DNA from: Paenibacillus silvisoli
GTDB taxonomy: Bacteria; Bacillota; Bacilli; Paenibacillales; Paenibacillaceae
NCBI RefSeq assembly: GCF_030866765.1
Contig: NZ_CP133017.1
Span: 2,400,001 to 2,464,000 of the forward strand
Length of the DNA stretch: 64,000 nucleotides
Direction of reading: 5' to 3'
A program made the position numbers and the translations under genes. This document shows, in pieces, positions 24,077-33,829 of this stretch; the stretch's first letter is position 1, and every line of letters begins with the position of its first letter. The notes under the pieces are model-generated. The model was given only the letters and a program-made list of their open reading frames with translations, searched no databases and was not told the origin of the DNA.

Positions 24077-24988
24077 GTGAAAACTTCGGTTTCTACTGCC
24101 AACTATTTAGCAAGCTCCGTATTGGAAATCGAAGAGGCGCTGCAAAGCTCACTGCCGCAGCATTGGGACATTCCGCCTAAGCTGCGCGAAGCGATCATGT
24201 ACTCGTTGGAAGCGGGCGGCAAACGTCTTCGGCCCATTCTCGTGCTGACGGCCGCCGAGGCGGTGTCGCAGGAGAAGAAAGCCCGAATGCAGGCTTTGCC
24301 GGTCGCATGCGCGATCGAGATGATTCATACGTATTCGCTCATACACGATGACCTTCCGGCCATGGACAATGACGATTACCGGCGAGGCAAGCCGACGAAC
24401 CATAAAGTGTTCGGCGAAGCGATGGCGATTTTGGCCGGCGACGGGCTGCTCACGCATGCTTTCCATGCGGTAACGCAGGCGGCCGCGCTAGGCGCTTCGG
24501 CGGAGACTACGCTGGCCATCGTCTCGGATTTAGCGAGGCTGGCGGGCGCGCCGGGTATGGTCGGCGGCCAGGCAGCCGATATTTTGGGCGAACAAGGCGT
24601 GACGTCGCTTGAGGAACTAGAGTACATTCATTTGCATAAAACGAGCGATTTAATTGTCTTCTCGGTGGTCGCCGGCGCACGGATCGGGGGAGCGAGCCAG
24701 CAGCAGCTGGATTCGCTGCAGCAATTTGCCCGGAAGCTCGGCCTCGCTTTTCAAATCCAGGACGATATTCTCGATTTGGTCGGCGACGAAACCAAGCTCG
24801 GCAAGCCGGTACAAAGCGATGTGGAACAGCACAAGGTGACTTATCCGTACCTGATCGGGATGGAAGAGAGCCTTGCGCTGGTGGAACGGTTGACTCAAGA
24901 GGCGAAGCAGGCTCTTGCTGACGCTAAGCTTGCGACGCCCGACTATTTGCTCGCCATTGCGGACTATTTGATGCGCAGAGATCATTAA
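24077..24988 (+). CDS. ispA: Farnesyl diphosphate synthase (polyprenyl synthase family)
   Basis: Makes farnesyl diphosphate from IPP and DMAPP. The 303 residues carry both aspartate-rich motifs: [18 protein letters not shown] (first, DDxxD) and [16 protein letters not shown] (second), with [16 protein letters not shown] upstream. The GTG at 24077 follows AGAGGGGAATAACA. The xseA-xseB-ispA-dxs order is that of B. subtilis. Confidence 0.95.
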   Translation: MKTSVSTANYLASSVLEIEEALQSSLPQHWDIPPKLREAIMYSLEAGGKRLRPILVLTAAEAVSQEKKARMQALPVACAIEMIHTYSLIHDDLPAMDNDDYRRGKPTNHKVFGEAMAILAGDGLLTHAFHAVTQAAALGASAETTLAIVSDLARLAGAPGMVGGQAADILGEQGVTSLEELEYIHLHKTSDLIVFSVVAGARIGGASQQQLDSLQQFARKLGLAFQIQDDILDLVGDETKLGKPVQSDVEQHKVTYPYLIGMEESLALVERLTQEAKQALADAKLATPDYLLAIADYLMRRDH

Positions 24989-25091
24989 GAAGCGGGTCTT
25001 GGGATTTTCTGTCGTTCTATGTTATAATTTAGCCACATTTGACGTTTATTGGACAACGGGGATTGTTGGCCGGGAAAGCGAGGAACTACCT

Positions 25092-26990
25092 TTGTTATTG
25101 GAACAAATTCATGAGCCTAAAGATTTGAAATCCCTCTCCCTTGCACAGCTGGAGCAGCTTGCTGCCGAGATTCGGACGTTTCTGATCAAGAAGCTGTCGG
25201 AGACGGGGGGACATCTTGCGCCGAATTTGGGTGTCGTCGAGCTTACGCTAGCGCTGCATTACTTATTTGACAGCCCTAAGGATAAGTTTCTTTTTGACGT
25301 AGGACATCAATCCTACGTGCATAAAATTTTGACGGGACGTATGGATAAATTTGATACGCTTCGCCAATTCAAAGGACTTTGCGGGTTTGTGAAGCGGTCT
25401 GAAAGTCCCCATGACGTATGGGAGGCCGGTCATAGCAGCACGTCGCTGTCCGCTGCGATGGGCATGGCGCTCGCCCGCGATTTGAAAGGCGAGAAGAATA
25501 AAGTCGTCGCCATTATCGGCGATGGCGCGTTGACAGGCGGCATGGCGCTTGAAGCGTTGAATCATATCGGCCATGAGAAGAAGAACCTGATGGTTATTTT
25601 GAACGACAACGAAATGTCGATTGCGCCGAACGTCGGCGCGCTGCATCATTATCTCGGCAAAATCAGAACGGACCGCCACTATCAGAAGGCGAAGGAAGAG
25701 CTGAATCAGCTGCTGAACAAAATTCCGGCGATTGGCGGCAAGCTGGCCAAGACGGCGGAACGGCTGAAGGACAGCGTGAAGTATTTGCTTATGAGCGGCA
25801 TTTTATTTGAACAATTCGGATTTACGTATTTCGGACCGGTTGACGGACATGATCTGACGCAACTGACGGAGCTTCTGGAGCAGGCGAGCCATGTGCCGGG
25901 CCCGGTTCTCGTGCATGTCATCACGGTTAAAGGCAAAGGCTATTCGCCGGCGGAAGCCGATTCTCATAAATGGCACGGCATTTCCCCTTACAAGATCGAA
26001 TCCGGCCAAGTGCTGAAAGCGGTAGGTCCGCCGATGTATACGGAAGTGTTCAGCGAAGCGCTGATGGACCTGGCTGATCAGGATAATCGGATCGTTGCCG
26101 TAACTCCGGCTATGCCAAGCGGCTCCGGCTTGATTAAGTTCGCGCAGAAATATCCGGACCGCATGATCGACGTCGGGATAGCGGAGCAGCATGCCGCGAC
26201 GATGTGCGCAGCGATGGCTCTTGAAGGGCTGAAGCCCGTCTACGCGGTATATTCGACGTTCCTGCAGCGCGCTTACGATCAGGTGGTCCATGATATTTGC
26301 CGCCAGAATACGAATGTCGTGTTCGCGATCGACCGCGCAGGCTTTGTTGGACCTGACGGAGAAACGCATCATGGGGTCTATGATATTGCTTACTTGCGTC
26401 ATATCCCGAATATGGTGCTGATGATGCCGAAAGACGAGAACGAGCTTCGCCGCATGATGAAGACGGCGATCGACTATAACGAAGGTCCGATTGCCATCCG
26501 CTACCCGCGGATTAACGGACTTGGCGTGACGATCGAGAAAGAGATGAAGCCGATTCCGTTCGGCACGTGGGAAACGGTGCGCGAAGGCGATTCGGCGGTC
26601 ATCGTTGCCATCGGGCCGATGGTGCAGGTTGCCGAGGAAGCTGCAGATCTATTGAAGCGCGAAGGACTCAATGTACGCGTCGTGAATGCGCGGTTTATTA
26701 AGCCGATGGATGAAGCGATGCTGCTGCAAATCGCGAAGGAAGGGCTCAGCATGCTCGTGCTGGAGGAAGGCTCCGTGCAAGGCGGTCTTGGAAGCGCGGT
26801 GCTGGAGTTTTACTCGCTGCATAACGAGCATAATATGTCGGTCCGCATTATGGGCGTGCCGGATCTATTCATTGAGCACGGTTCCATTAAAGAGCAGCGG
26901 CTGGAAGTCGGCTTGACGGCGGAAAATGCCGCATCCGAACTGAAAACGCTCTTGCCGCGACTGCGCAAGCGCGTAACGGGCCAAGTGTAA
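25092..26990 (+). CDS. dxs: 1-deoxy-D-xylulose-5-phosphate synthase
   Basis: Thiamine-diphosphate enzyme that condenses pyruvate and glyceraldehyde 3-phosphate, the first step of the MEP isoprenoid pathway. The 632 residues include [56 protein letters not shown] (TPP motif, GDG-x-NDN with LNDNEMS), [15 protein letters not shown] and a C-terminal transketolase domain. I take TTG 25092 (giving [15 protein letters not shown]) after GAGGAACTACC because it aligns with the usual N-terminus; the open frame from 24999 adds 31 residues. Confidence 0.95.
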   Translation: MLLEQIHEPKDLKSLSLAQLEQLAAEIRTFLIKKLSETGGHLAPNLGVVELTLALHYLFDSPKDKFLFDVGHQSYVHKILTGRMDKFDTLRQFKGLCGFVKRSESPHDVWEAGHSSTSLSAAMGMALARDLKGEKNKVVAIIGDGALTGGMALEALNHIGHEKKNLMVILNDNEMSIAPNVGALHHYLGKIRTDRHYQKAKEELNQLLNKIPAIGGKLAKTAERLKDSVKYLLMSGILFEQFGFTYFGPVDGHDLTQLTELLEQASHVPGPVLVHVITVKGKGYSPAEADSHKWHGISPYKIESGQVLKAVGPPMYTEVFSEALMDLADQDNRIVAVTPAMPSGSGLIKFAQKYPDRMIDVGIAEQHAATMCAAMALEGLKPVYAVYSTFLQRAYDQVVHDICRQNTNVVFAIDRAGFVGPDGETHHGVYDIAYLRHIPNMVLMMPKDENELRRMMKTAIDYNEGPIAIRYPRINGLGVTIEKEMKPIPFGTWETVREGDSAVIVAIGPMVQVAEEAADLLKREGLNVRVVNARFIKPMDEAMLLQIAKEGLSMLVLEEGSVQGGLGSAVLEFYSLHNEHNMSVRIMGVPDLFIEHGSIKEQRLEVGLTAENAASELKTLLPRLRKRVTGQV

Positions 26991-27006
26991 AGAGCAGGAG
27001 AAACCG

Positions 27007-27834
27007 ATGACGATTGCGAAGGAAAGAATCGATATTTTATTGGTTGAGCAAGGCTTCTACGACAGCCGGGTTAAAGCGAAGGCGGCTTTGATGGCTGGAC
27101 TCGTCCTGGTTGACGGAGAGCGTATTGAGAAGAGCGGCATGAAAGTGCCGAGATCGGCTGCTATTATCGTAAAAGGCGCTCTGCATCCGTATGTAAGCCG
27201 CGGCGGCTTGAAGCTGGAGAAGGCGATCAAGCATTTCGGGCTGCAGCTGGAAGGCACCGTCATGCTGGATATTGGCGCTTCGACGGGCGGCTTTACCGAT
27301 TGCGCGCTGCAGAATGGCGCATCTTATGTCTACGCCCTCGATGTCGGCTATAATCAGTTGGACTGGTCGCTGCGTCAGGATGAACGCGTCAATGTGATGG
27401 AGCGGACGAACTTCCGATATACGGTGCCGGAGGACTTGAAAGGGCCGCAGCCGACGTTCGCGACGATCGACGTCTCATTTATTTCGCTCAAGCTTATATT
27501 GCCTACGCTGGGCACGCTGCTTCGGCAAGGTGCCGGCGTTGTTGCGTTGATCAAGCCGCAGTTCGAGGCAGGACGCGAGAAGGTCGGCAAGTCGGGCGTC
27601 GTGCGCGAACCGAGCGTGCACAGGGAAGTGCTGCAGCATGTGCTCGGGATGGCTGCCGAGGAAGGCTTCGTGCTTGAGGCGCTTACGTTCTCGCCGATTA
27701 CGGGCGGCGAGGGGAACATTGAATTTTTGGCCTATTGGCGCTGGGAGCCGGGCAGTCAGTCCGAGCCTCCGGGCGAAGACATGATTGCAGCCGTTGTGAA
27801 GGATGCCGCGGCTACTTTCACCCAAGGGGCATAA
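27007..27834 (+). CDS. tlyA: TlyA family rRNA methyltransferase / S4-FtsJ domain protein
   Basis: A 275-residue protein with an N-terminal S4 RNA-binding domain (1-65; RIDILLVEQGFYDSRVKAKA) and an FtsJ-like SAM-dependent methyltransferase domain (VMLDIGASTGGFTDCALQNG, YALDVGYNQLDWSLRQD, ATIDVSFISLKLILPTL, ALIKPQFEAGREKVGKSG). The family 2'-O-methylates rRNA in actinobacteria; the Bacillus homologue is YqxC. The ATG at 27007 follows GAGCAGGAGAAACCG, 16 bases after dxs. Confidence 0.92.
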   Translation: MTIAKERIDILLVEQGFYDSRVKAKAALMAGLVLVDGERIEKSGMKVPRSAAIIVKGALHPYVSRGGLKLEKAIKHFGLQLEGTVMLDIGASTGGFTDCALQNGASYVYALDVGYNQLDWSLRQDERVNVMERTNFRYTVPEDLKGPQPTFATIDVSFISLKLILPTLGTLLRQGAGVVALIKPQFEAGREKVGKSGVVREPSVHREVLQHVLGMAAEEGFVLEALTFSPITGGEGNIEFLAYWRWEPGSQSEPPGEDMIAAVVKDAAATFTQGA

Positions 27835-27838
27835 GGAA

Positions 27839-27893
27839 AGTCTTTCTTCTCGGATGGATGCCGAGAGGGGAGGCTTTTTTTTTTTTATAGTTT
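27839..27893 (+). terminator. Terminator after tlyA
   Basis: AGTCTTTCTTCTCGG pairs with CCGAGAGGGGAGGCT through several G-U pairs, followed by about twelve T. Confidence 0.85.
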
Positions 27894-28063
27894 TTTTTCG
27901 GGGACCCTTTGCAGGATGCAGATTATTTGGTACACTAGGTACGAAACCAAACAAACGTTCGGTGTTTGTGCGGAGGACAAGCAGGTAGAGGATAATTCCA
28001 TCTCAAAGCGAAATGGTTAAGGAAAGGAATGGATACCTTAATCATGCTGCTGGAGGGATCGCG

Positions 28064-28525
28064 ATGGGAGATTACGGGGACTGGCTGGTTATGCTCGTCG
28101 CCGCCGGGCTGTGCTTGATCTGGCTGTACCGCGCTTTCTACAGATGGCTGCACGAGCCGCCCGGGATGAAAGCGAAGCTGGTGCTCAGCGATGCGGAGGA
28201 CGTGCCGGAGGATGACGGCACCGTACAGTTTTTGGAGAATGCGGGCTATGAGGTCACGCACGGCAAATACCGTGTTCCGATCACGATCGATTTGGATGGT
28301 ACCACTTTAAACAGCCGATTGCTAATCGATTTATTTGCAGAGAAAGATGGCAAACATTATATAGTGAAAACCGCGCGAGAGCGAACGCCAATCGACTGGA
28401 CAGCCAGCGGCGTCCGGGATCGATTGCTCGTCTACGCGCTGCTGATGCCGGAATGCGAAGGCATCCTGTTCGTAGACCCGAAGGACTTTACGATCCGTAC
28501 CATTACATTTCGATATGGGTCTTGA
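28064..28525 (+). CDS. Conserved membrane-anchored protein of unknown function
   Basis: A 153-residue protein with one N-terminal membrane helix (about 5-22, WLVMLVAAGLCLIWLYRAFY) and a soluble domain that I do not recognise by name. ENAGYEVTHGKYRVPITIDL, RLLIDLFAEKDGKHYIVKTA, IDWTASGVRDRLLVYALLMP and the closing GILFVDPKDFTIRTITF have the alternating pattern of a PD-(D/E)XK-like alpha/beta domain (Asp, then Glu/x/Lys), which is only a suggestion. The start is ATG 28064 after GGAGGGATCGC. It lies between tlyA and argR, where B. subtilis has no such gene. TTTGCA at 27908 and TACACT at 27931 could be its promoter. Confidence 0.7.
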   Translation: MGDYGDWLVMLVAAGLCLIWLYRAFYRWLHEPPGMKAKLVLSDAEDVPEDDGTVQFLENAGYEVTHGKYRVPITIDLDGTTLNSRLLIDLFAEKDGKHYIVKTARERTPIDWTASGVRDRLLVYALLMPECEGILFVDPKDFTIRTITFRYGS

Positions 28526-28545
28526 CCCCTATCTAGGAGGATATT

Positions 28546-28995
28546 ATGAAGAGCGTTCGGCAAATGAAAATTCGTGAGCTCATTACGAGCGGCATTATTG
28601 AAACACAGGACGAGCTGGTGGATACGCTTCGCGCGGAAGGCTTGCAGGTTACGCAAGCGACCGTATCGCGGGACATTAAAGAAATGCAGCTGATCAAGGT
28701 GCCGATCGAGGACGGTAGATACAAGTACTCGCTGCCGCAGGAGACGAAATCGAACTCCATCCACAAGCTGAAACGGACGTTGTCCGATCACTTTCTGCAT
28801 ATTGATTTCACGGATAACTTAGTCGTGATGAAATGCTTGCCGGGTACGGCAAATGCGATCGGCGCGATGATCGACAACATGGAGTGGTCGGAAGTCATGG
28901 GAACGATCTGCGGCGACGACACCATCCTGCTGATCTGCCGTACCAAGCCGCAGAGCAGCGAAATTGTGGACCGGCTGCTTGGGCTCATGAATTAA
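28546..28995 (+). CDS. argR: Arginine repressor ArgR/AhrC
   Basis: Hexameric regulator of arginine biosynthesis and catabolism; also a XerCD accessory factor in some bacteria. The 149 residues have an N-terminal winged helix (RQMKIRELITSGIIETQDEL, VTQATVSRDIKEMQLIKVP with the SR recognition pair) and the C-terminal arginine-binding domain (NLVVMKCLPGTANAIGAMID, GTICGDDTILLICRT). The ATG at 28546 follows AGGAGGATATT. It precedes recN as in B. subtilis. Confidence 0.96.
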   Translation: MKSVRQMKIRELITSGIIETQDELVDTLRAEGLQVTQATVSRDIKEMQLIKVPIEDGRYKYSLPQETKSNSIHKLKRTLSDHFLHIDFTDNLVVMKCLPGTANAIGAMIDNMEWSEVMGTICGDDTILLICRTKPQSSEIVDRLLGLMN

Positions 28996-29038
28996 TAAGC
29001 GTGATGGGCGCGGAGAATCTATAAGGGGGAGAGCAATT

Positions 29039-30739
29039 ATGCTAAGCGAGCTGTCTATACGTAATCTGGCTGTTATTGAGAATGTTTCGGTGAAATTTCA
29101 TGACGGGTTCCATGTGCTGACGGGCGAAACCGGTGCCGGCAAATCGATTCTGATCGACGCGCTGAGCTTGGTCGTCGGCGGCAGGGGCGCATCGGACATG
29201 GTCAGATACGGCTGCGATAAAGCCGAGATCGAAGCGATGTTCGAGCTTCCGGCGTCGCATCCGGTCTGGTACACGTTGAAGACGTTCGGCATCCAGGCAT
29301 CGCCGGAAGAAGGGTTAGTCATTCGGCGGGAGCTCTCCTCACAAGGCAAGAGCATTAGCCGCGTCAACGGACATATCGTTACATTATCGATGCTCCGCGA
29401 AACCGGAGAATGCCTCGTCAATATTCATGGTCAGCATGAGCATCAATCGCTTCTGCGGACGGAAAAGCATTTGGAATGGTTGGATCTTTATGCGGGCGGA
29501 GCCGTCGCGGAAACATTGAATGCGTATCGCGGCGTGTATCGGGACTATGAGAAAGTCCGCATGCAGCTTAAGGAGCTTGAGGATTCGTCGCGTCAGAATA
29601 TGCAGATGCTCGATCTGTTCCGGTTCCAAATCGAAGAGATCGCATCGGCTCGCTTGAAAGCCGATGAAGATGAGGCAATGGCGGAAGAGAAGCAGAAGCT
29701 GATGCATGCCGTGAAGCGCAGAGACTCGGCTTCCGAAGCGTACAGCCTGCTGCACGGCGGCAAAGGACTGGATGCGATTAGCCGGGCCGTCAGCCGGATG
29801 ACCGACATTCGGGAATATGATCAGGTTGTCCTCGATCCGTTGCTGGAGCAGCTGCAATCGGCCTTTTATCAGCTGGAGGATGCGGTATTCCAGATCAGGG
29901 ATTACCGGGACGGCGTTGAATCCGATCCGGAACGGCTTGCTTATATCGATGACCGTTTGGATATGATCAACAGTTTGAAACGCAAATACGGGGAAAGTAT
30001 CCCTGATATTTTGTCCTATTTAAGCCGGATTCAGTCGGAAGCCGACAAGATCGAGAACCGCGACGAGCATTTGGCGCGTCTGGAAGCGGAAATGTCTCGT
30101 CTGTCCTCGGAAGCCGTCGTGTATGGCATGAAGCTGTCTGCTTTGCGTCGTGAAGCGGCAGATCGGCTATCCGCCGCAATCGAGAGCGAGCTGCGCCAGC
30201 TTCAAATGGAACGCACCACATTCCATGTGCAGCTGCAGCAAAGCCATGACGGCGAATCGTACAAGCTGCATGCGAACGGATTTGATGAGGCTGCATTCCT
30301 CATCGCGCCGAATCCGGGCGAGCCGCTCAAACCGATCAGCAAAATCGCTTCCGGCGGGGAAATGTCGCGTATTATGCTGGCGCTCAAGACAATTTTCGCC
30401 TCGATCGATGAAGTGCCGGTTCTCGTGTTCGACGAAGTGGATACCGGCGTCAGCGGCCGGGCAGCTCAAGCGATTGCCGAGAAAATGTCCAGACTGTCGA
30501 CGCATTGCCAAGTGTTCTCCATAACGCATTTGCCGCAAGTGGCGTGCATGGCGGATCATCATTACGAAATTAAAAAATCGATCGTTGCCGAACGGACCTC
30601 GACAATGGTTACGGAGCTTGGCTTGTCGACTCGAATTGAAGAACTTGCCCGTATGTTAGGCGGAGTGGAAGTAACGGAAAAAACCCGCCATCACGCGCAA
30701 GAAATGCTAGACTTGGCTGACAGACAAAAGGGGGCGTAA
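29039..30739 (+). CDS. recN: DNA repair protein RecN
   Basis: SMC-like ATPase acting early in double-strand break repair. The 566 residues begin MLSELSIRNLAVIENVSVKF with Walker A LTGETGAGKSILIDAL, then a long coiled-coil region (about 150-360), and end with the ABC signature ASGGEMSRIMLALKTIF, Walker B VPVLVFDEVDTGVSGRAAQ and SITHLPQVACMADHHY. The ATG at 29039 follows GGGGGAGAGCAATT. Confidence 0.97.
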   Translation: MLSELSIRNLAVIENVSVKFHDGFHVLTGETGAGKSILIDALSLVVGGRGASDMVRYGCDKAEIEAMFELPASHPVWYTLKTFGIQASPEEGLVIRRELSSQGKSISRVNGHIVTLSMLRETGECLVNIHGQHEHQSLLRTEKHLEWLDLYAGGAVAETLNAYRGVYRDYEKVRMQLKELEDSSRQNMQMLDLFRFQIEEIASARLKADEDEAMAEEKQKLMHAVKRRDSASEAYSLLHGGKGLDAISRAVSRMTDIREYDQVVLDPLLEQLQSAFYQLEDAVFQIRDYRDGVESDPERLAYIDDRLDMINSLKRKYGESIPDILSYLSRIQSEADKIENRDEHLARLEAEMSRLSSEAVVYGMKLSALRREAADRLSAAIESELRQLQMERTTFHVQLQQSHDGESYKLHANGFDEAAFLIAPNPGEPLKPISKIASGGEMSRIMLALKTIFASIDEVPVLVFDEVDTGVSGRAAQAIAEKMSRLSTHCQVFSITHLPQVACMADHHYEIKKSIVAERTSTMVTELGLSTRIEELARMLGGVEVTEKTRHHAQEMLDLADRQKGA

Positions 30740-30852
30740 TGGAAGGCATTCAGGGAATGTTTTTGGCGACATAAAACATTAGGGGCAGGGATACCTTAAA
30801 GGTACGCAAATGGCGAACCACCTTCTCGTCAAGCGATTTTGCAACAGGGAGC

Positions 30853-32187
30853 GTGAAGTCATTGAATGCCAATCAGCGGAAGCGGTGGCTTGGTCTACTT
30901 CTCGTTATCATCGTTTGCATGCTTGGTCTATCCTCTCCAATTCAACATTTCGCCGCATTTCCGAACGAAGTTCGTTTGTTCTCCGGCCAGTTGAAGCAAT
31001 TAGACTATGGTATGCCCGTACATGCGCAAGTTACTGTTGATCCGCATATGCTGCAGGTTAACGGGTCAACCGACCGTTCGCAATCCATCAATTTAAACAA
31101 GCCGTTATCCATTCAGTCGACGCATAGCGGCAAGACTACGATGAAATTGAAATTATTCGGCAAAATTCCGTTCAAGACCGTGAAAGTGAATGTCGTGCCA
31201 GATCTACGCGTCATTCCAGGCGGTCAAACGATCGGCGTTAAAGTAAAATCAGCCGGCATTATGGTCGTCGGCCATCACCAAGTCGTCGACGGCAAAGGCG
31301 TTAAAGTATCGCCCGGCGAGCAGGCGAATTTGCAGCTTGGCGATCTGATTGTCCGCATTAACGGCAAGTATGTCAACGAGGTGCATAAAGTGGCGCAGCT
31401 GGCAGAAGAAGCGGGAGGCTCCAAACAGCCCCTTCATCTAACGGTTAAACGCGGTACGCGCTTGTTTGAAACAAAGCTTTCACCTGTATTCGACTCGGAG
31501 GACCAGGCATGGCGGTTAGGACTGTACATCCGTGATTCAGCGGCAGGTGTCGGCACATTAACGTTCTACGCGCCAGATCAAGGGGTTTATGGAGCATTGG
31601 GCCATGTCATTACGGATATGGATACGCAAACTCCAATCGAGGTTGGTGAAGGTCAGATTTTGCAGTCCAATGTGACGTCCATCAACAAAAGCCAAAACGG
31701 CGAGCCCGGCGAGAAAAGAGCGCATTTCATCAAAGAAAGCAAAGTGCTAGGCAATATCGAGCGCAATACATCGTTTGGCATTTTCGGCAAGATGAAGGAA
31801 TTGCCTTCCCATAGCTACAATCAACAATCCGTGCCCGTCGCATTCGCTGAAGAAGTCAAGGAAGGCCCGGCGCAACTGCTCACTGTTGTTAACGGTCAGA
31901 AGGTCGAGCGGTTTAACGTCGAGATCGTTCACGTCACCCGTCAGCAGTCACCAGCTACAAAAGGAATGGTCATTAAAATTACGGACAAGCGTCTGCTTGA
32001 ACAAACCGGCGGTATCGTGCAAGGGATGTCCGGCAGTCCGATCATCCAGGATGGCAAACTCATCGGAGCCGTAACGCATGTATTCGTGAATGATCCAACC
32101 TCCGGTTATGGCTGCTTTATCGAATGGATGCTGCAAGATGCAGGCGTACTTCTTAAACCAGCAAGCTTAAATCTTAAGGCGGCTTAG
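30853..32187 (+). CDS. spoIVB: SpoIVB, forespore signalling serine peptidase (S55)
   Basis: Secreted from the forespore into the intermembrane space, where it triggers pro-sigma-K processing by cleaving SpoIVFA; also degrades SpoIIQ. The 444 residues have an N-terminal membrane/signal helix (about 12-32), a PDZ domain (about 125-205; NLQLGDLIVRINGKYVNEVH) and the S55 peptidase domain with GVYGALGHVITDMDT (catalytic His) and GMSGSPIIQDGKLIGAVTHV (catalytic Ser). The GTG at 30853 follows AGGGAGC. A GCATT (30746) and CATAAAA (30770) pair in front is a poor match to a forespore promoter. It precedes spo0A as in B. subtilis. Confidence 0.95.
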   Translation: MKSLNANQRKRWLGLLLVIIVCMLGLSSPIQHFAAFPNEVRLFSGQLKQLDYGMPVHAQVTVDPHMLQVNGSTDRSQSINLNKPLSIQSTHSGKTTMKLKLFGKIPFKTVKVNVVPDLRVIPGGQTIGVKVKSAGIMVVGHHQVVDGKGVKVSPGEQANLQLGDLIVRINGKYVNEVHKVAQLAEEAGGSKQPLHLTVKRGTRLFETKLSPVFDSEDQAWRLGLYIRDSAAGVGTLTFYAPDQGVYGALGHVITDMDTQTPIEVGEGQILQSNVTSINKSQNGEPGEKRAHFIKESKVLGNIERNTSFGIFGKMKELPSHSYNQQSVPVAFAEEVKEGPAQLLTVVNGQKVERFNVEIVHVTRQQSPATKGMVIKITDKRLLEQTGGIVQGMSGSPIIQDGKLIGAVTHVFVNDPTSGYGCFIEWMLQDAGVLLKPASLNLKAA

Positions 32188-32211
32188 CCACCTTAAGATT
32201 TTTGCTTTTTT
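32165..32211 (+). terminator. Terminator of spoIVB
   Basis: An 11-bp perfect stem, AAATCTTAAGG (32169-32179) with CCTTAAGATTT (32191-32201), followed by TTGCTTTTTTT. The left arm lies in the last codons of spoIVB. Confidence 0.88.
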
Positions 32212-32240
32212 TGTCGAAAATATGCGAATTCTGATACAAT
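32211..32240 (+). promoter_or_regulatory. Candidate vegetative (sigma-A) promoter of spo0A with overlapping 0A box
   Basis: TTGTCG (32211-32216), 18 bases, TACAAT (32235-32240). The -35 overlaps TGTCGAA at 32212-32218, the exact 0A box core, so phosphorylated Spo0A could shut this promoter off, as in the promoter switch known in B. subtilis. Confidence 0.55.
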
Positions 32241-32294
32241 CTGTAATAAATTCTTCATTATAGATCAAATCAAAATAAAAATAAAGAAAAAAAT

Positions 32295-32332
32295 TTTTCG
32301 ACAGAAGGAATTTCATTCCTTGTGTCGAAAAC
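32295..32332 (+). promoter_or_regulatory. Paired 0A boxes in a near-perfect palindrome, with a sigma-H-type promoter
   Basis: TTCGACA (32297-32303) and TGTCGAA (32323-32329) are two inverted 0A boxes at the ends of a 17-bp inverted repeat with one mismatch and a 3-base centre. The same DNA reads GAAGGAATT (32304-32312), 11 bases, GTCGAAAAC (32324-32332), close to the sigma-H consensus RNAGGAWWW/RNNGAATWW. Both agree with autoregulated, sigma-H-dependent spo0A induction. Confidence 0.6.
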
Positions 32333-32421
32333 GTAAATTAGACAAACTAGAGAGAACACCACAATGGGATTTTAGCGTTACCTACAATAGCGTGAATTAC
32401 TAGTCTAAGGAGGACTATACC

Positions 32422-33240
32422 TTGCAAAGAATTGAAGTGTTGTTGGCTGATGACAATCGGGAATTTACGAATTTACTGTCGGAGTACATCTCGGAACAAA
32501 ACGATATGGTCGTTACCGGTGTCGCCTATAACGGCGAGGAAGTGCTTCGCTTATTGGAAGAAACGCGGGAAGTTCCTGATGTATTGATTCTGGATATCAT
32601 CATGCCACATCTCGATGGACTTGGCGTCTTAGAGCGGCTTCGTGAGATGAACCTGCCAACAATGCCGAAAATCATTATGTTGACCGCATTCGGTCAGGAA
32701 AACATTACGCAAAAAGCAGTACAGCTTGGCGCATCCTACTACATACTGAAGCCGTTTGACATGGAAATTTTGGCAAACCGCATTCGCCAGTTGGTCGGCA
32801 ATCCGACAGTCATTTCGTCCACGTATTCGACGTCGACGGCATCTTCCTCGGTATCGAAATCGAATGTTGTGCCGATTGCAAAAGGCAAAAACCTGGATGC
32901 CAACATTACGAGCATTATCCATGAAATCGGCGTCCCTGCTCATATTAAAGGTTATCAATATTTGCGCGAAGCGATCACGATGGTGTATAACAACATCGAA
33001 ATTCTCGGCGCGATTACGAAGACGCTGTATCCGGCAATTGCCGAAAAATTCAAAACGACGCCTTCCCGCGTCGAACGTGCGATCCGCCATGCGATTGAAG
33101 TTGCTTGGACGCGCGGCAACATCGACAGCATCTCGCACTTATTCGGTTATACGATCAATATCAGCAAGTCGAAGCCGACGAACTCCGAGTTCATCGCGAT
33201 GGTTGCCGACAAGCTGCGCATTGAGCATAAGGTGAGCTGA
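32422..33240 (+). CDS. spo0A: Spo0A, master response regulator of sporulation
   Basis: The phosphorelay output regulator. The 272 residues have a receiver domain (1-125) with acidic pocket Asp10/Asp11, phosphorylated Asp58 in [13 protein letters not shown] and Lys in [12 protein letters not shown], a variable Ser/Thr linker (about 130-155) and the DNA-binding domain (about 157-272) with [20 protein letters not shown] and [19 protein letters not shown], nearly identical across spore formers. The start is TTG 32422 after AAGGAGGACTATACC. The leader region has three 0A boxes and two candidate promoters. Single-gene transcript. Confidence 0.98.
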   Translation: MQRIEVLLADDNREFTNLLSEYISEQNDMVVTGVAYNGEEVLRLLEETREVPDVLILDIIMPHLDGLGVLERLREMNLPTMPKIIMLTAFGQENITQKAVQLGASYYILKPFDMEILANRIRQLVGNPTVISSTYSTSTASSSVSKSNVVPIAKGKNLDANITSIIHEIGVPAHIKGYQYLREAITMVYNNIEILGAITKTLYPAIAEKFKTTPSRVERAIRHAIEVAWTRGNIDSISHLFGYTINISKSKPTNSEFIAMVADKLRIEHKVS

Positions 33241-33303
33241 AAGTCAGACCCCGAAAGGGATTGAAACGGCTGTACGGTTATTCAATCATAACTTTAACGG
33301 TTA

Positions 33304-33346
33304 CAGGCCATTTTTCGGATTTTCCGAAAGGTGGCTTGTTTTTTTA
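33304..33346 (+). terminator. Terminator of spo0A
   Basis: CAGGCCA and TTTCGGA pair with TCCGAAA and TGGCTTG with a 2-base internal loop and TTT at the tip, followed by seven T. Confidence 0.88.
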
Positions 33347-33442
33347 TTGGACGAGTTATTATTCTTGTCCACATTTATACCTTACCAAATCTATTAGAAC
33401 GGCATTTAATGAACTATATAAATCGGAAGGGGGGAATCAGGT

Positions 33443-33736
33443 ATGGGAGTAAGGTATCCACTCGTAACGATTCATAACTCTACGCCATATTTTGCGTCTG
33501 GGACGGTTGAATACGCAACCTTTGTTTGTTCTAACGACGATTATAGCGTTGCAGGTTTCAATACTTGGACAGCTTCTAGCCGTGGAGCTTGCTTGTTGAC
33601 GAAGATCAGCGCAACCGTTGTAACTCCAAATGGAAATATTCAAGCGGAGCCCTATACTTCTAGCGGTACTTCATTCAGCCAGTTTGCCATTATACAGACA
33701 GGACCAAATAGCTTCCAAGTGACGCGTATAACCTAG
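33443..33736 (+). CDS. Small orphan protein of unknown function
   Basis: A 97-residue protein I cannot assign. It has no signal peptide or membrane helix. The sequence is rich in Ser, Thr and beta-branched residues (TIHNSTPYFASGTVEYATF, TWTASSRGACLLTKISATVV, TSSGTSFSQFAIIQTGPNSF), which suggests a small beta-sandwich; two Cys are present. The start ATG 33443 follows GAAGGGGGGAATCAGGT. Upstream DNA is AT-richer than its surroundings. It is an accessory insertion between spo0A and the bkd region and is followed by a shared terminator. Confidence 0.65.
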   Translation: MGVRYPLVTIHNSTPYFASGTVEYATFVCSNDDYSVAGFNTWTASSRGACLLTKISATVVTPNGNIQAEPYTSSGTSFSQFAIIQTGPNSFQVTRIT

Positions 33737-33767
33737 TCACGCTACGGGCATTTTTTCAAGAAGATGG

Positions 33768-33822
33768 ACCGAACGAAAAGACGACCGGCCGATGATAAGG
33801 CTAGTCGTCTTCTTTTGGTTTT
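33768..33822. terminator. Bidirectional terminator between convergent genes
   Basis: AAAAGACGAC pairs with GTCGTCTTCTTTT with an inner GGCC/GGCT arm; A-rich on the left and T-rich on the right, so it can serve both the orphan gene and the minus-strand YheC/D gene. Confidence 0.75.
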
Positions 33823-33829
33823 GAATGTC

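Noticed and set aside
33261..33452. 63-codon ORF after spo0A
   Set aside because: It passes through the spo0A terminator, lacks a ribosome binding site and overlaps the start of the orphan gene.
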